From assembly GCA_959347315.1 (NCBI GenBank), contig OY365810.1:17739858-17803857 (forward strand): 64,000 nucleotides of DNA, in the 5' to 3' direction. Positions 12,701-41,995 of the stretch are shown in pieces. This stretch comes from Bimastos eiseni. Taxonomy: Eukaryota > Annelida > Clitellata > Crassiclitellata > Lumbricidae. How positions within the stretch are numbered: position 1 is the first letter of the stretch; each line of letters opens with the position of its first letter. The translations under genes and the position numbers were made by a program. The notes beneath the pieces were generated by a model. It was not told where the DNA came from, did not search any database, and was given only the letters and a program-made list of their open reading frames with translations.

Positions 12701-15187
12701 GATCCAGGAAGGTTATACATATCTAATTCAAGACAGTTAGACCTTGGCGATCACAAAGTTGTGCACATTGTTAGGAAGACTGTTTACATTACATTGCTGA
12801 ATGAAACTAAATTTAAAGATTCAAGACTGACTCGGCAAAATTGAACTCGCATTACTCGGTACTCGGGAAGAAATTAAAACTCGGTTCGTACCTAGTATAA
12901 TCCATTCCTCTCATCTTCTGATGTAAATGGATTTTCTTTATCATCTGATGTAAACAAAGATGTTATACATGTGATCGAAACCATAGGTCATTCATTGTAC
13001 AGTAGGGGCATTGTCTTCTAACCTATAACCGTTTGCTTATCGCGACTTCGAAGTGTGAGTGTTTATGGACACCCTGCTCTTTATTTCTCGCTAAGGGACT
13101 GCTTAGTAATCATTTTTGTCCTATAAATAAGATACCAAACTGAATGATACAAACATTTATAAATGTCCCATAATATTTTAGAGCAGTGCTAGCTTAACAA
13201 AAACCAATGTGTTGAATGCATACCCAAACCAGGGCTCTACCAAATAGGTGATTATCACTATTCGGCTGAATATGAATAATTGGACCCACTATTCGGCCGA
13301 ATACAAATATGAATTGTGAGGCGAGGGTCAAGACACGTTGGCTCCTAGTTATCTGAAATTAAAAAATGTTGAATTCAAATATTTAGTTGTAGAAAAGTGA
13401 CTTTTAATGCATGTGTATAATAATCAATGCTTAATAACAATGCTTTTACCTTTCAGTCCAAGATCCGATCCCAAGATTGATCCACTGAGATATGTCAGAT
13501 TGTGTGGAATGCTAATGAATTCAAACGTCGGCTTCACCTCGAGCATCATCTGAACTGAATAATTCCGACTGAGTAGAAGAACAACATATAACATCAATAT
13601 CACTATCATCATTTACAGAGGTATTTATAAGAACACAGGCTTAGTTAAGTGCACACTTAGTCTCATCACCACACTGGCCTATAGAGGCAAAAAACACCAG
13701 CATGTTATCAATACTCTAAACATTGGTCATAGCCATAATAAGGACAGAAGGGGCACTGAGGCTCAAATGCTTGGAGCACCTAAAGAATCTCGAAATAACT
13801 AAAGAGACAGCTCGGACAAAGCCAGGTCGTGAACTCATTCCAAATCTGTTAAAGGTTGTACAGTGGCAAAAACTTTGCATTACTCTTCTGCTTTCAGTTT
13901 CATAGAAGTGTTCTAATCATTTGTGAAGACCCAAAGAGCAAGACAAAGTCACACTATCCAGACATTGGTAGACAACAACAACAACAAACATTGTGACCAG
14001 AAGCGTATGCAATAGCAGCTGCAAGTCCTGTATTAAATTTCAGATCTATACAGTCACACTGAATAAAAGTAATAAAATGTAGAGCTCGACCTGACCAACA
14101 ATCAGAAACATAGTTTAAACCTTTAGCTGCACAGTGGTTTACCAAACATCTTAGTAGAAACGCTATCTAGAGGATTAACACACTGAACACTGAAAACATG
14201 CAATGTTTTACATCTGGCCATCTTTCGAACAGTGCTGTTGCCATTGGTCTACTGCAGACTCCTGAGACAAGCACAAATTTCAAATATATAGAACTTTGGG
14301 GCAATTGAACAACCTCTAAAAGCTGTCTAATTGCTCATAAATATTCAGAAAAAATTAACTTGATAAATGTAAAAAATAAGCCTAAGTACATTGAAATCCG
14401 AGTAAATTTCAACCCAACCGAATCAACAACAAACATCGTCAACATTTATCATGCATTGTGAAATGTCCATGTTTTGCTCAAGTGCAAAGCAATCAAACTC
14501 AAAGCCTATTCAGACACAATGAATCGTGTTACGGTAGTAAAATGAATTGAAATAGATGACATCGTTACTTTCTACAGCTGACCTAGATGTGCTGGTGTAT
14601 GCAGTCTGAGAAATGGTGTTTATGTCAGCAGCATCGAGCTCAACAGGTGTCACAGAAACTGGTGTCGTGGACATATCGTGTTCGCTGATGCGGTCAACAT
14701 GGGTGTTTGCCGTAAAAGCATTTGCACCCATTGTCCCATTGTCAATACAGAAATCCAATTTCTCAAAGCTCTCCAGGAATAAGTTCCAGTCCTAGGCCAA
14801 CATTTGAACAGATCACAATAGAGTTTCCCTGCATGAAGACCAAACACATTCCAGATTAAGCTGAAAACACTTTCACATGCCTAGAACTATAATTGCTTTA
14901 CAATAGACATACAATAATGTCTTTATCTATAATTGTTCTTTTAGTTTTATTAATTCACTTAAAGAATTCATTCATCTTCACCACATGTAATCATAAGCAC
15001 AATTTAGCCATCTGACCTGAGAAATGTCTGGCCTAATGAGCTGAGAATGTTGAACACAGAAAGCCAACGTCATCAGAACCAGTGCAAGAAGGCCGAGTAA
15101 TATCATGGAAATGATCAACGGAGGTCGACTGGAGACCAACCACTTGAGAGGGTTGTCATAGGTCGTCAGTGGCGAATACCTAGTCAT
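9697..15187 (-). CDS. TMEM248: TMEM248 orthologue, seven coding exons (last one tentative)
   Basis: Small membrane protein of the TMEM219/TMEM248 family; its molecular role is not well defined. Assembled coding exons on the minus strand: 15187-15017, 14791-14583, 13568-13450, 12468-12321, 10762-10600, 10131-10003 and tentatively 9723-9697, giving 321 codons plus stop (human TMEM248 is about 314 residues). Codon phase agrees at every junction. Recognised features include the N-terminal SSRPPL motif followed by a transmembrane segment (about residues 24-45), then DWNLFL, LDFCIDNGT, a luminal part with EEW, NTTRCES and CVHLH, then LDPRLTVLL, and finally DRSVINLHLLHSSYF leading into a second transmembrane segment (about 284-300). 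Each block matches the order in vertebrate TMEM248. The start is the ATG at 15187, just inside an acceptor, so a 5' non-coding exon must lie upstream. The introns contain LINE and small-transposon debris. Confidence 0.93.
10003..10131 (-). CDS. TMEM248: TMEM248 coding exon 6
   Basis: 43 codons in phase 0 starting SDRSVINLHLLHSSYF, the most conserved block of the family, followed by the second membrane segment and RGLPARIKSAHQL. The donor at 10002 (gtcagt) is chosen because reading on would run through a TA microsatellite. The right end is therefore an inference. Confidence 0.88.
10600..10762 (-). CDS. TMEM248: TMEM248 coding exon 5
   Basis: 163 nt; enters with one base completing AG+A (Arg) and ends in phase 0 at CTG before the consensus donor gtaagt. 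It encodes SPQRCEILNDTGVEYHAL and YKLDPRLTVLLSL, matching the PHCVPDTYSNATLWYKI and LNPKLTVIV blocks of vertebrate TMEM248. Confidence 0.92.
11475..11945 (-). mobile_element. Degenerate LINE 3' fragment in a TMEM248 intron
   Basis: On the minus strand the frames read FQIRCYRR, then RLKFFGHVCR, then GMIDGTRRKGRP, the usual order at the C-terminal end of many non-LTR retrotransposon ORF2 proteins. Frames are broken, so it is dead. Confidence 0.65.
12321..12468 (-). CDS. TMEM248: TMEM248 coding exon 4
   Basis: 148 nt between ctctgcag and gtgatg. It encodes EEWISLAVQLPFEW, NTTRCESFFSKAC and a CVHLHASELVFP block, matching EEINITFTLP, the CALHGHC region and the VFPV segment of vertebrate TMEM248. 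The longest open frame here is a different frame and is not the coding one. Confidence 0.9.
13228..13330. mobile_element. Truncated copy of the 63063-63481 small transposon
   Basis: Starts AGGGCTCTACCAAATAGGTG and continues with ACTATTCGGC and CCGAATAC motifs, matching the end of the intact element at 63063. Only one end is present. Confidence 0.55.
13450..13568 (-). CDS. TMEM248: TMEM248 coding exon 3
   Basis: 119 nt; enters with one base completing a split codon and leaves with one base (AAA G before gtaaaa). It encodes RNYSVQMMLEVKP and the SGSILGSDLGL stretch, equivalent to the NISVSITLTLDP and GHQIGLSG region of the vertebrate protein. A good pyrimidine tract precedes the acceptor (ttcttctactcag). 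Confidence 0.9.
14583..14791 (-). CDS. TMEM248: TMEM248 coding exon 2
   Basis: Starts in phase 0 after the acceptor tggcctag with DWNLFLESFEKLDFC, which follows SQ of exon 1 as DWNTFLLRF follows AE in the human protein. It continues into a Thr/Ser-rich luminal stretch. The donor at 14582 (AG then gtcagc) is the only one nearby whose phase fits the next exon; stronger-looking gtaac sites downstream do not keep frame. Confidence 0.85.
15017..15187 (-). CDS. TMEM248: TMEM248 coding exon 1
   Basis: 57 codons from ATG, ending in phase 0 at CAG before donor gtcaga. It encodes the cytosolic N-terminus (NPLKWLVSSRPPL) and the first membrane segment. Ten bases upstream of the ATG is an acceptor (ttgtgttcag), so the exon begins in the 5' UTR. 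Confidence 0.93.
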
Positions 15188-15639
15188 CTTCACTGCTGAA
15201 CACAAATAAATTTAATCAGATTTATTACTATACATAATAAAACTCACTATCAGACCACATAAATTTATTACTAAATACTGAACACTCCATCAGGATTGCT
15301 AATGTCAGTTAGATTAGTTTAACTGACAGCATGCCACACAAACATTGGAATTCTCATAACGGTCTGCCTCCTGTTTTGTTTGCTGTTACATGTGAAAATT
15401 AAGTTATGACTTTCTCTGATTTCCTTTTAAAATCTCACTATTTATCCAAAGCTGACACCTAATTCATTAAAAAAACCTGATTAGCCACTAGTTTCCCATC
15501 ATTCTCTGGTGGCTCCCTTTCAAGCAAACCCTTCCAATTTACAAGACCACATGTATTTGTTGATCTCCTAGAGCCAAGAGTTTTGACTAGATGAGTTGTA
15601 GGGTAGATAACAGAGGCAAGGGCAAAATGGTGGATTTTG

Positions 15640-16840
15640 GCAGACAGTAGAGACCGTAGAGTATCGAATTACAGTAGCTAATCCCTGATAATAAAAGGTA
15701 ATGGACAAAGACAAGGAGGCTAAGCTCACTTAAACAATGAAAAACCAGTGCGTGATAGAGCCAATATGATTAGACATAGAAAGTTTACTAGCAAGAATAA
15801 CTTTAAGATCACAAACCAGGTTAGAGGGCTGAATACAGTAGGTTTCATCTAGGTGCAGGAAAACTGCAGTCAGGATGTAATCGGGAGCAACAGTCAAACC
15901 TCATCAACTCCATTTTGCTCGTCCTTAACTTCAGGCGCATAGACTCAAACCAAGATTGCATCTCATGCAAGCAAACAATGAGCTTGGGTTTTGAGTTACA
16001 AATGGCTGTTGTAGTCAAAAGTCTTACATATTAGTTGGGTAATCAGCATAAAAATGGATGGGAATATCACAATGTAGTGCAATTCTGGCAATGTAGACAT
16101 TTCGAGGGGTGCAATATAAGTGCTAAAAATTAAATTAAATGTTAGATGTGCATAGGTGACACAAGGGGTCGAAACCCATCGCTTGAGTTGCTTTCAAATA
16201 GTCTTCACACAATCAAACCAGCTTTTTTCTAACTTAAGTTATACTCGTTTAACTCTTTCATTAGTAAAATCATGACAACTGAGAAAATCAAAGTCAAAGT
16301 TTCAGAATATTTGTGTTATCAAAGTTCTTAGCAACCATTACTCAAAATCTTGACACCATATGCATTAAAAGTCATTTTTCTCCAACTACATATTTGAATT
16401 CAACAATTTTTATTTCAGATATTGAAAGAAAACATGTTTGTTTATAACAACAGACCATAAAACGATTTTCTGCATTTTTTTAGATCCCTCTCACCTATTT
16501 CAGCCGCTATCTCAATAATTGCGAGCCGACAAGTGGCGGATTTTGACCCCTTGCGCCACATAGAAGCACAGGGTTAAGAATGGAGCACTGGGGAACACCA
16601 AAGATTAAGTTAGGAGTTCTATCAAATTTATCACCAAAACAGACGTTGTGAATCCTGTAAGTAAGAAAAGATGAGATCCAGAGGGACAGAGATGCAGAAA
16701 TCCCAAATCATATTACAGGGATCCGGAGATGAATAGCATTGTCAACAGAACCAAATGCAGCACTAAAACCAAAGAGGAGAAGGACTGTTAGGAACGTGAA
16801 GTCTAGAGCCAACACAATATCATTATATAACCAGCACCAG
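15640..16840 (-). mobile_element. Degenerate CR1/L2-like LINE reverse transcriptase, split by an insertion
   Basis: On the minus strand 16840-16564 reads like the reverse transcriptase core (FGFSAAFGSVDNAIHL, FGISASLSLWISSF, IFGVPQCSILNPVL, compare LSAAFDTVDH and GVPQGSVLGP). It resumes at about 16130 as FSTYIAPLEM and IHFYADYPTN (compare YADDTQLY). The gap is filled by the inverted-repeat element at 16153-16562. Several stops are present. It lies in the 5' intron of TMEM248. Confidence 0.75.
16153..16562. mobile_element. Small inverted-repeat transposon inserted in the LINE
   Basis: The left end (TAGGTGACACAAGGGGTCGA) and the reverse complement of the right end (TATGTGGCGCAAGGGGTCAA) match over about 30 bp with few differences. 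TA at both ends suggests a TA target. About 410 bp with no open frame. Confidence 0.6.
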
Positions 16841-16923
16841 TTGGTTATTTTTTCCACAGCACATTGCATTCAGGGTCTCTGCCTTTGCTTGGCACTGCTT
16901 TTGCAGTGCTGCAACAGTCTACC

Positions 16924-16994
16924 TTAACCCTTTAACGACCAGCGTGTACTAAAATGCATGGCATAATCAATAATGCTGGTCGTTATAGGGTTAA
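16924..16994. mobile_element. Tiny TTAA-bounded palindromic element
   Basis: 71 bp beginning TTAACCCTTTAACGACCAGC and ending GCTGGTCGTTATAGGGTTAA. The two arms match over about 22 bp with two or three differences. TTAA followed by CCCT is typical of piggyBac-type miniature elements. Confidence 0.5.
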
Positions 16995-16999
16995 GCAGT

Positions 17000-18430
17000 T
17001 GTGTTGACCCATTGAGGCCAAGAGTGAATTATGCCCACTTCACACTGCTGCCCATGGGACAGTTTGGTAGACCCTTTTGCTCATACCACTAAGATGCAAC
17101 ATCGGACCTTTTCAGTGGTGGTTGAGACAATCTGGGCTCTCCAAAAGCTTCACCTCCTGCCTAGAAATTCCTTGCCAGTATTGTACTTCTTTTAAATCTG
17201 ATTTTTATTCACCTGTAGTCAGCACTTCTGGGAACCTGTAGGCAGCACTTCTGAGAATCTGAATATCTTGAAGGAGCGCTATTTTAGGGTTGCCAACTCC
17301 TCTTACAGGACATTTCCCAGTTCCAACTATGATGAATGACAAACCACCAAACCATGAAGCTTTCCATATTCCACTAGGCTTATGAAGTTATACATTTCCA
17401 ATGATATTCAAGACTTCAAAATTTTCGAGTCCTTAATCGAAAGTCAATTAGTTGAAACACTTACAACTAAATTATGCTTATAAACATTGAGAATTAAGAA
17501 GCTGTATTACAGTATTGCTCATGTTGCTTGGCCTTGGATAATGTCATGAATGCATTATCTTTGTCATTACATTCCTAGATTCTGGTACAAAATAAGCATT
17601 CCCCGGGACACGGGATAGCCATTCCAGGACGATTGGCTATGCCAAATCAAGCTCACATTGAATGATCATATACTTATAAAGCAGCTTTTTATGTGACATA
17701 GAATCATCTAAAGCCAGATAGGGAGTAGCCAATGTGTTTCAATAAAGTTACAGAGTCGCCGATAAGCTTAGAAATCAGTGAAAGATTTGAAATTGAACGA
17801 AAGTTTGCAGGGTCGGATGACTCAGATTGGTCAAGGTCAGGCTTTATGATATGGGATGATGGCTTGTTTATGTTTGTCATGGAGATTGGATTGAGATAGA
17901 GACATTACTGAGAAAGCCAATATAGGTCGATAAAGGTACAAAGACAGAAGATAGAATGCTGAGAATCCAGACAGTTGCAGTCAACTTCACATTGCTTTGT
18001 ATAATAGTCAGTAAGCAATTTTTCCACATCAACAATGTTCAGCAAATGCAACATGGGTGTGCAACAGGAAGGCAGATCTGAGAAATTTAGTGGAGGAGCA
18101 TGTTTTGCTGATTCAAGCATCACAGCTATTTTTCAAACTAAGAAGTCTAAGTGTTCATCTGGTACGATGTAGGAAGAGATGAGGAGCCATTTCGAAGATA
18201 ATGTTACTGCGTGTTCATAGTTGTATACAGCTCACTAACCAGTATATTTACTTTGAAACAACTAAATTTTTTCATGTTAGGAGGTATAAAAGTTTAAAAT
18301 TTGTTATCTGGCCCTCTAAATATTTTTTAGCATTTAATGTGGCCCAGTGAGCAAAAAGTTTGCCCACCTCTGGTCTAAGCTATGGTCCAACCTCCTGTGG
18401 CCAAAAATTCGTAAACAATATAAAAGAACA
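17000..18430. other. Part of the TMEM248 5' intron without recognised feature
   Basis: No exon or repeat was recognised. The open frame at 17905-18123 (minus) matches nothing I know. Confidence 0.4.
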
Positions 18431-18436
18431 TTTTAC

Positions 18437-18540
18437 CAATGCGGCCGAACGTGCACTAAATTCCGCGGGTGAAGACCTCAGCGCATGCGCAACAATTCTG
18501 CGCATGCACACTGTTTAAAGCATCTGAAGTCTTCCAATAA
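18437..18540 (-). promoter_or_regulatory. Probable TMEM248 promoter and 5' non-coding exon with NRF1-like sites
   Basis: A locally GC-rich patch in AT-rich DNA contains GCGCATGCGC (18481-18490) and TGCGCATGCA (18500-18509). These are near-consensus sites for NRF1, common in housekeeping promoters without a TATA box. On the minus strand the patch runs into CCGCATTG followed by a donor (gtaaaa at 18436). This would give a short 5' UTR exon spliced to the acceptor just before the TMEM248 ATG at 15187. The transcription start itself is not visible. Confidence 0.5.
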
Positions 18541-19219
18541 GCGTCGTTAAGGTCGTGAAGGTCGGTTAGGGTCAGATTAAGGGCCAGAGTAATAGTTATT
18601 GTCGTTTTTAAATATATGCGAAAAATCTTCGGCCGCAGAAGTAACTTCTCCATGTGTTGTACACATCTCACTTGTATGGCCAAATACGTCAAGTTAATTG
18701 ATATTCAAACACAACACTGTGCAAGACTATTTATGACTGCTTACTGGGTCGTTATAATCAAACTCTGAGTTTGCCTTCAAGGCACAATTAGCAACGCTAA
18801 TAATATGTTATTTAAGTGTGAAAACATCTTAGAGTAAAACAGAATTAATCAACAATCAATGCAGCCATGTTTCTTCACACCACAGAAAATAAATATCTGA
18901 TCCCTCGCTCAGTCATAACGGTGGCAAACAACAACACTAGCGTCATCATGTGATCGGTTAGTGTAAAATAGTATTGTTTTCGATTTTCTTGTTCGCGAGA
19001 TTATTATATTATTCGTGGACCCAAGTTTATTATACATCTATTCGCTGCTTGTGAAAATAAGTGTGGCGATGACGATGAAAATGGTAATAGCCATATCCGT
19101 AGATATTCTCAGTGATCTAGCTGTTCCCTGGAATAAAATCCTCAGATTCACGGCAAATATCTCTATTCGATCCATCCTGGTATATTTTATAATTTTATAT
19201 CTGTCATGCTTGAAGTAAT

Positions 19220-19900
19220 GCAACAAAACACCACCTCAGCTGTCGGCTGGAATCCGTTGGTTGGTTCCACGCTTGTGCGTGGGCCCACCCGTGCGACTCC
19301 GTAATAAGCCTGCGGCCTTTATATGCCGGGGTCCTCGGCCCACTCCTAAAGACTCTATTCAGTTTACTGTGTATAGTAACTAAGTTTCGCTAACAGATTA
19401 TTTCACTCGACCACCTAATTACCATTAGCATCATTTACGCCAGCGCAGAGAGCGTCTCTGAGTAGATATCCTCGTTCTGATCTTCAAGGCTGAGTCTTGC
19501 CCCGAAATGGCTGGTTGGCGTAATACCTCGAGTTCTTGTACGAGGAAGTTCGGGAGGAACCAAGAGGTCTATTGACGTGTTCGTCCAATAGACCTCTTCA
19601 TTCGGATGATTCCCCGTGCTTGAGCTGCTATGGCTCAGTCTCGAGCGTTTGCTTCAGTTGGTCCCACTCGCTGGAACGTGTGTTCTCCTGTTCGGTCTAA
19701 AATTCTATCTGACAGTGAGATCTCAAAACCCGCCTCTGCTTCTCGCGGGGCCGTGCGCATTGACATTGTTTGGCAGTGCTTCCGAATGGTCCACTCTACT
19801 AGAGACGCTTTACAAATGCTTAAATACACTACAATACAGCTGAATAAAATGAATTATGACCAGGTCGGACAGCAACCCCTATGACTTGGCGCAGCGTTCA
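19220..19900 (+). mobile_element. Decayed LINE 3' region
   Basis: The frame at 19630 reads SRAFASVGPTRWN, which resembles the RSFAVAGPRLWN block near the end of CR1/Jockey-like ORF2 proteins. It is followed by degraded sequence and a poly-A-like AATAAAATGAATTA region. A hairpin lies at 19561-19598. Confidence 0.5.
19561..19598. repeat. Short perfect inverted repeat
   Basis: AAGAGGTCTATTG and CAATAGACCTCTT form a perfect stem around an 11-base loop. It sits just before the LINE-like block. Confidence 0.6.
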
Positions 19901-19946
19901 TGAATAAACATTAACTGATGCAGGGCTTAAAGTGTGCCTTGACGGT

Positions 19947-20000
19947 CATGGACGGCGTCCAGGCACTTATTTGGCGAGCAGAGCCTGGACGCCGTCCATG
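19947..20000. repeat. Perfect 18-bp inverted repeat with 18-base spacer
   Basis: CATGGACGGCGTCCAGGC and its exact reverse complement GCCTGGACGCCGTCCATG are separated by 18 bases. It lies inside the hAT-like remnant. Confidence 0.75.
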
Positions 20001-20614
20001 AGCGTCCATGCAGCAGTGCAATTCCTCTATATGCGTACGTTATTATCAACAACAGAGAAAAGAGGAGGGACAAATTTTCGCGCTTCGTGTTTACAAACTT
20101 TCTTTTCACAACTTTCAAAATGATGCCGGCGCCACTGGCCCCTTGTCGACAATTTCACAAAGGAAAGCAATCCTATGTAGGCCTACGCTATAAATTACAA
20201 CAAAATATTTCACCAACAAATAATTGACGACTAACTAATGGTTGATGGACAAAAAGCCTAACGAATGATAACAAATTCAATTTTTCTCCCATTGTATTTT
20301 GTTAAATAGAAGTTGGATTGATAATAAAAATGTCTGCAAATCCAGCTTCTGGTTCAGTCAATTCAACTTCTATTTAGGCAAATATTCTTTTCAATGATCC
20401 AACTTTTATTTCTGTAGGCATCATGTTCATCTAAATAGCATGTGTTTAGGAAGAATTTCGTTCACCCATTCAACTTCTAATCCAGCATCACTAATATCAC
20501 CAATCCAACTTCTATTTTAACGAACACAGTGGACCACAGTGCACGAACCATTTGTCGTCGACTTAATATGCTGGTGCTCTGCTTTGCAATCTTTAGTTCT
20601 TAACTTTTTGACAC

Positions 20615-21140
20615 TAGGGGCCGTCCATAAATGACGTCACGCGCCTATGGGAGGGCTCACAAATTTGCGACGATGTGTGACAAAGGGAGAGGGATCGATG
20701 AAATGTGACGTCACATCATTACATCAAAATACGTAATTTTATTAAAAACTTTCACTCATTTAAACAAATTCCATTTAATTTTTAGCAGTAGTTGTTACCA
20801 CAATTAAGCAACACTAATTATGACTATGATAGTCTTGCATCCTGAGGATGCATAGGATTTTGATCATTATAGGCTACTTATTTCTCCTCTCCTCTCCATT
20901 TTTCTTCGCTCTACTATTATAATTTGAAATATTTTATAGTTACAATTAAATGTTTCGATAATAATTATTATAAGAAAACTTGCATTACATTCTGGACATC
21001 TGATTTGATTCGGGGGTCAAGGCCTTGTGATGTGACGTCATATTTGAGGGGTCATGGCATTTGTGGCGACGTATGACGAAGGGGAAGGGGTCGAAAATTG
21101 TCGAAAATTGCGTGACGTCATTTTTGGACTGCTCACCTAG
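20615..21140. mobile_element. Miniature transposon with GACGTCAC ends
   Basis: Left end GGGGCCGTCCATAAATGACG and right end GACGTCATTTTTGGACTGCT are inverted relatives; TGACGTCA occurs at several internal sites. A truncated relative is at 61668-61750 (GGGACCGTCCACAAATGACG). Confidence 0.5.
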
Positions 21141-21169
21141 CGTCCAGGCACTTATTTTTTACACTCTGC

Positions 21170-22070
21170 GCGTGTTTACGAAGAAGTTTGGAGATTACGA
21201 TTGCAATCTGCAATTCTAAATCAGCATAATATAAGTAAGATTCATTATATCTCAACTATTAACGCCCAGATAAATTTACGAATATTTCTAGCATGCTAAT
21301 CGTTGTGGGATATGGTTATATATGCAGCTAAATAGGCAGAGTGGGGGAGGGCTATAGCGGCGGGATATTAGGACAACGTCCAGTTGTCTAATGGTAGTTG
21401 CTGGTCTCCCGTCGAGCGACCCGTCCCGTCTGGTTGCCTCCCTCTGCGCTATGCATCGACCCCGGCTGAAGAAGTAGGAAGAGGAAGCCAGCGGACGACA
21501 GTATAACATTCCAACTAATCAGTTTTTATTCTAATGCTTAGGTCGACTGCAGACTGCGCTCACACCCACGCACTAACCTCCTAGCCAGACGAAATAAGCA
21601 TTCATTATCATACACAGCGATTGGGTTTACGCACTCTATGGCTACTTCACGTGGCTTACAAACATACACACATAGGCTATTCTTAAGGTTTGAATATGAT
21701 ACGAATTTACGAATTTCCACACATAAACAAACACACACCCAAACACACGCACATACACACATACTCGAACACATAACATACACAGCTACATGATTTACAT
21801 ACATACAAATAGACGGTTAAACCGTAAGCGCATGCGTCGCCCACTGATATATCCACTCAGCCTTCGAGCTCTTCCCTCTCCAGCCTGTCCTCCCATTTCT
21901 CCACTGCCTCCTCGCTCTATCTCCTCTAGAACATTTCCCCGCCACCCTCTTCCTCTCCACCCTACCACTCTCTGCCACCCTACCCGTTCTCCCTGTCACC
22001 CCTCCCGCCACGGACGATAGGCCGAACGCTTGAACGACCTGACGTTTGCAAACAGACTTTCCAGCGCAAC
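21170..22070. other. Intergenic stretch without recognised feature
   Basis: Pyrimidine-rich sequence at 21850-22015. No exon or element was recognised. Confidence 0.35.
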
Positions 22071-22129
22071 CAGTTTATTGGCCATATGCACCGCTGGCTA
22101 GGAATTAGCACACCTCGCACTAGCACTAG

Positions 22130-22765
<636 letters not shown>

Positions 22766-23275
22766 TCAGACTGCAACCGCTGCTCTAACAAAAGGAGTCT
22801 AAATGCAGTGGCTGTATACATATCTGAATATCCATATATAAACAAACGCAGTTATACAAAGAGGGTTTCACTTAAATAGGTGTTCAGCGCATAGGTGGTT
22901 ACGCAGCCGCAGCGTATACTAGCGCCTGCCTCTCTCAACCTTCCTGCCTCTCTCCCTCCCTCCCTCCCTCTCTCTGCAATACACGCACTCAGCCAATAGA
23001 CGGAGCAAGAGGAACTACGTACATCCAAAGATCGACCGACCGACCGACTAACATCAACTGCTTCGGATGGATTTTCACTTAGATGCGTTTTCATTGTCTT
23101 CTGAGCTTTTTCAAACCGTTAATTAGACGACGTTCTCTCTTTGAATCTACAGAATCACCCAAATTTTTGGAGAATTTCGTGAACGATGATTCGTGTCCTT
23201 TACTAATGACGCTTTAGAAATAGTTGCATAGGAAAGAGAGAGAGAGAGAGGCTATAGCGGTGAGGAATAAGCGAC

Positions 23276-40738
<17,463 letters not shown>

Positions 40739-40739
40739 A

Positions 40740-41964
40740 CGACGACGATGACGACGACAGTCGGACTCTTTTGATACCAAATGCAACCACTTAGCCTACG
40801 TCTTCTCTGATTTACTAATTATTACCTAATAATATTATTACTAATTTATTATTATCATATTATTACTGCTTTTCATGATATCAGTTTTATTAGCACATCA
40901 GTTACTTATTTCTCGATTTCTCGTTTTATTTAATTTCTGTGGCTTCCAGCAATGATCAACGAAGGCAAACGCAATCCTTCATTGGCTAGAACACAGACAC
41001 CCGCAGTGCATCTGTGTGTGTTTGCGTGTATGTGTGGCTGCGTGTGTATCTGATGCTGTGGCATGGATTAGTACTGCTGTTGCTGCTGTTCCTGTAATTT
41101 GTCGACGTTCCATCCGGCGTTCCACTTCCGGTGTTTCGTGTACAATTTACAGTTTTTTTTATCGAGCTATGTGAAGTTTACGATTCTAAAAAGAATATTC
41201 CTAGGGCTTTTCTGGACTTAATCCCAACCAAATAAGACTCGCCTTATAAAGAAATATAAGATGAGAGTCAGTAAAATGAATTCGTTCGTTTTCGACGAAT
41301 AACAGTGGAATTATCCATGAGCCAAAGATTTTTGCTGATTTATCTTCGACGTTATGGCTTTAGTTTTTTTATTGTTTTAACCCATAAAGACTCATTGTTT
41401 CTCAAAGCTATTTGCAATAATGCCTAACACAGTGTGTCTTATAATTGTTTTACAGTCTTGCTGTATATGACTGCATTCATCCTCGATCCCTTGCCCTTGA
41501 GATATCCTTTACTTTACCTAAATATAGTGAGTGATGAATTAGCTTCAGCAGCAAAGCAATCGGACATTCTCAGCCGGAATATTTGTTCTATTATGCGTAT
41601 AAGTCAATCACACCGTTTACAACTTTCTTAGGTTAATTTCCGTCCTTCGTGACCATCGTCAAATCAACAATTACTTGACTTATGACCGTTCTGCTGAAGT
41701 GCTTTCTCCAAACGACACAGGGCCGTGTGTTGAACCCTCTCCGTTCATCACTGAGACTGCGGCCCTTCATAAGGGCGAGACTGCACGACCGAATTATCTC
41801 TATGATGGTCAATCTAGAGAGGAAAGTTTTTGATAAGAATGCTTTATAGTGTTTATATGCCACGTGAACCAAAGTGTGGTATGGGCAATTTTTCGTATTT
41901 TGTTGCGACATTTTTTATAAGACAGAAACAGCATGTTCATCTGATGCATTCGCCGTTGAGAGAT

Positions 41965-41995
<31 letters not shown>

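Larger units (their letters stand above)
19921..21167. mobile_element. hAT-like remnant with a nested small transposon
   Basis: It starts CAGGGCTTAAAGTG and ends near TTTACACTCTG, whose reverse complement CAGAGTGTAAA resembles the start. The motif GCGTCCAGGCACTTATT occurs near both ends (about 19956 and 21139). No matching target duplication is visible. About 20615-21140 is a second element with AAATGACGTCACGC inverted ends. Confidence 0.4.
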
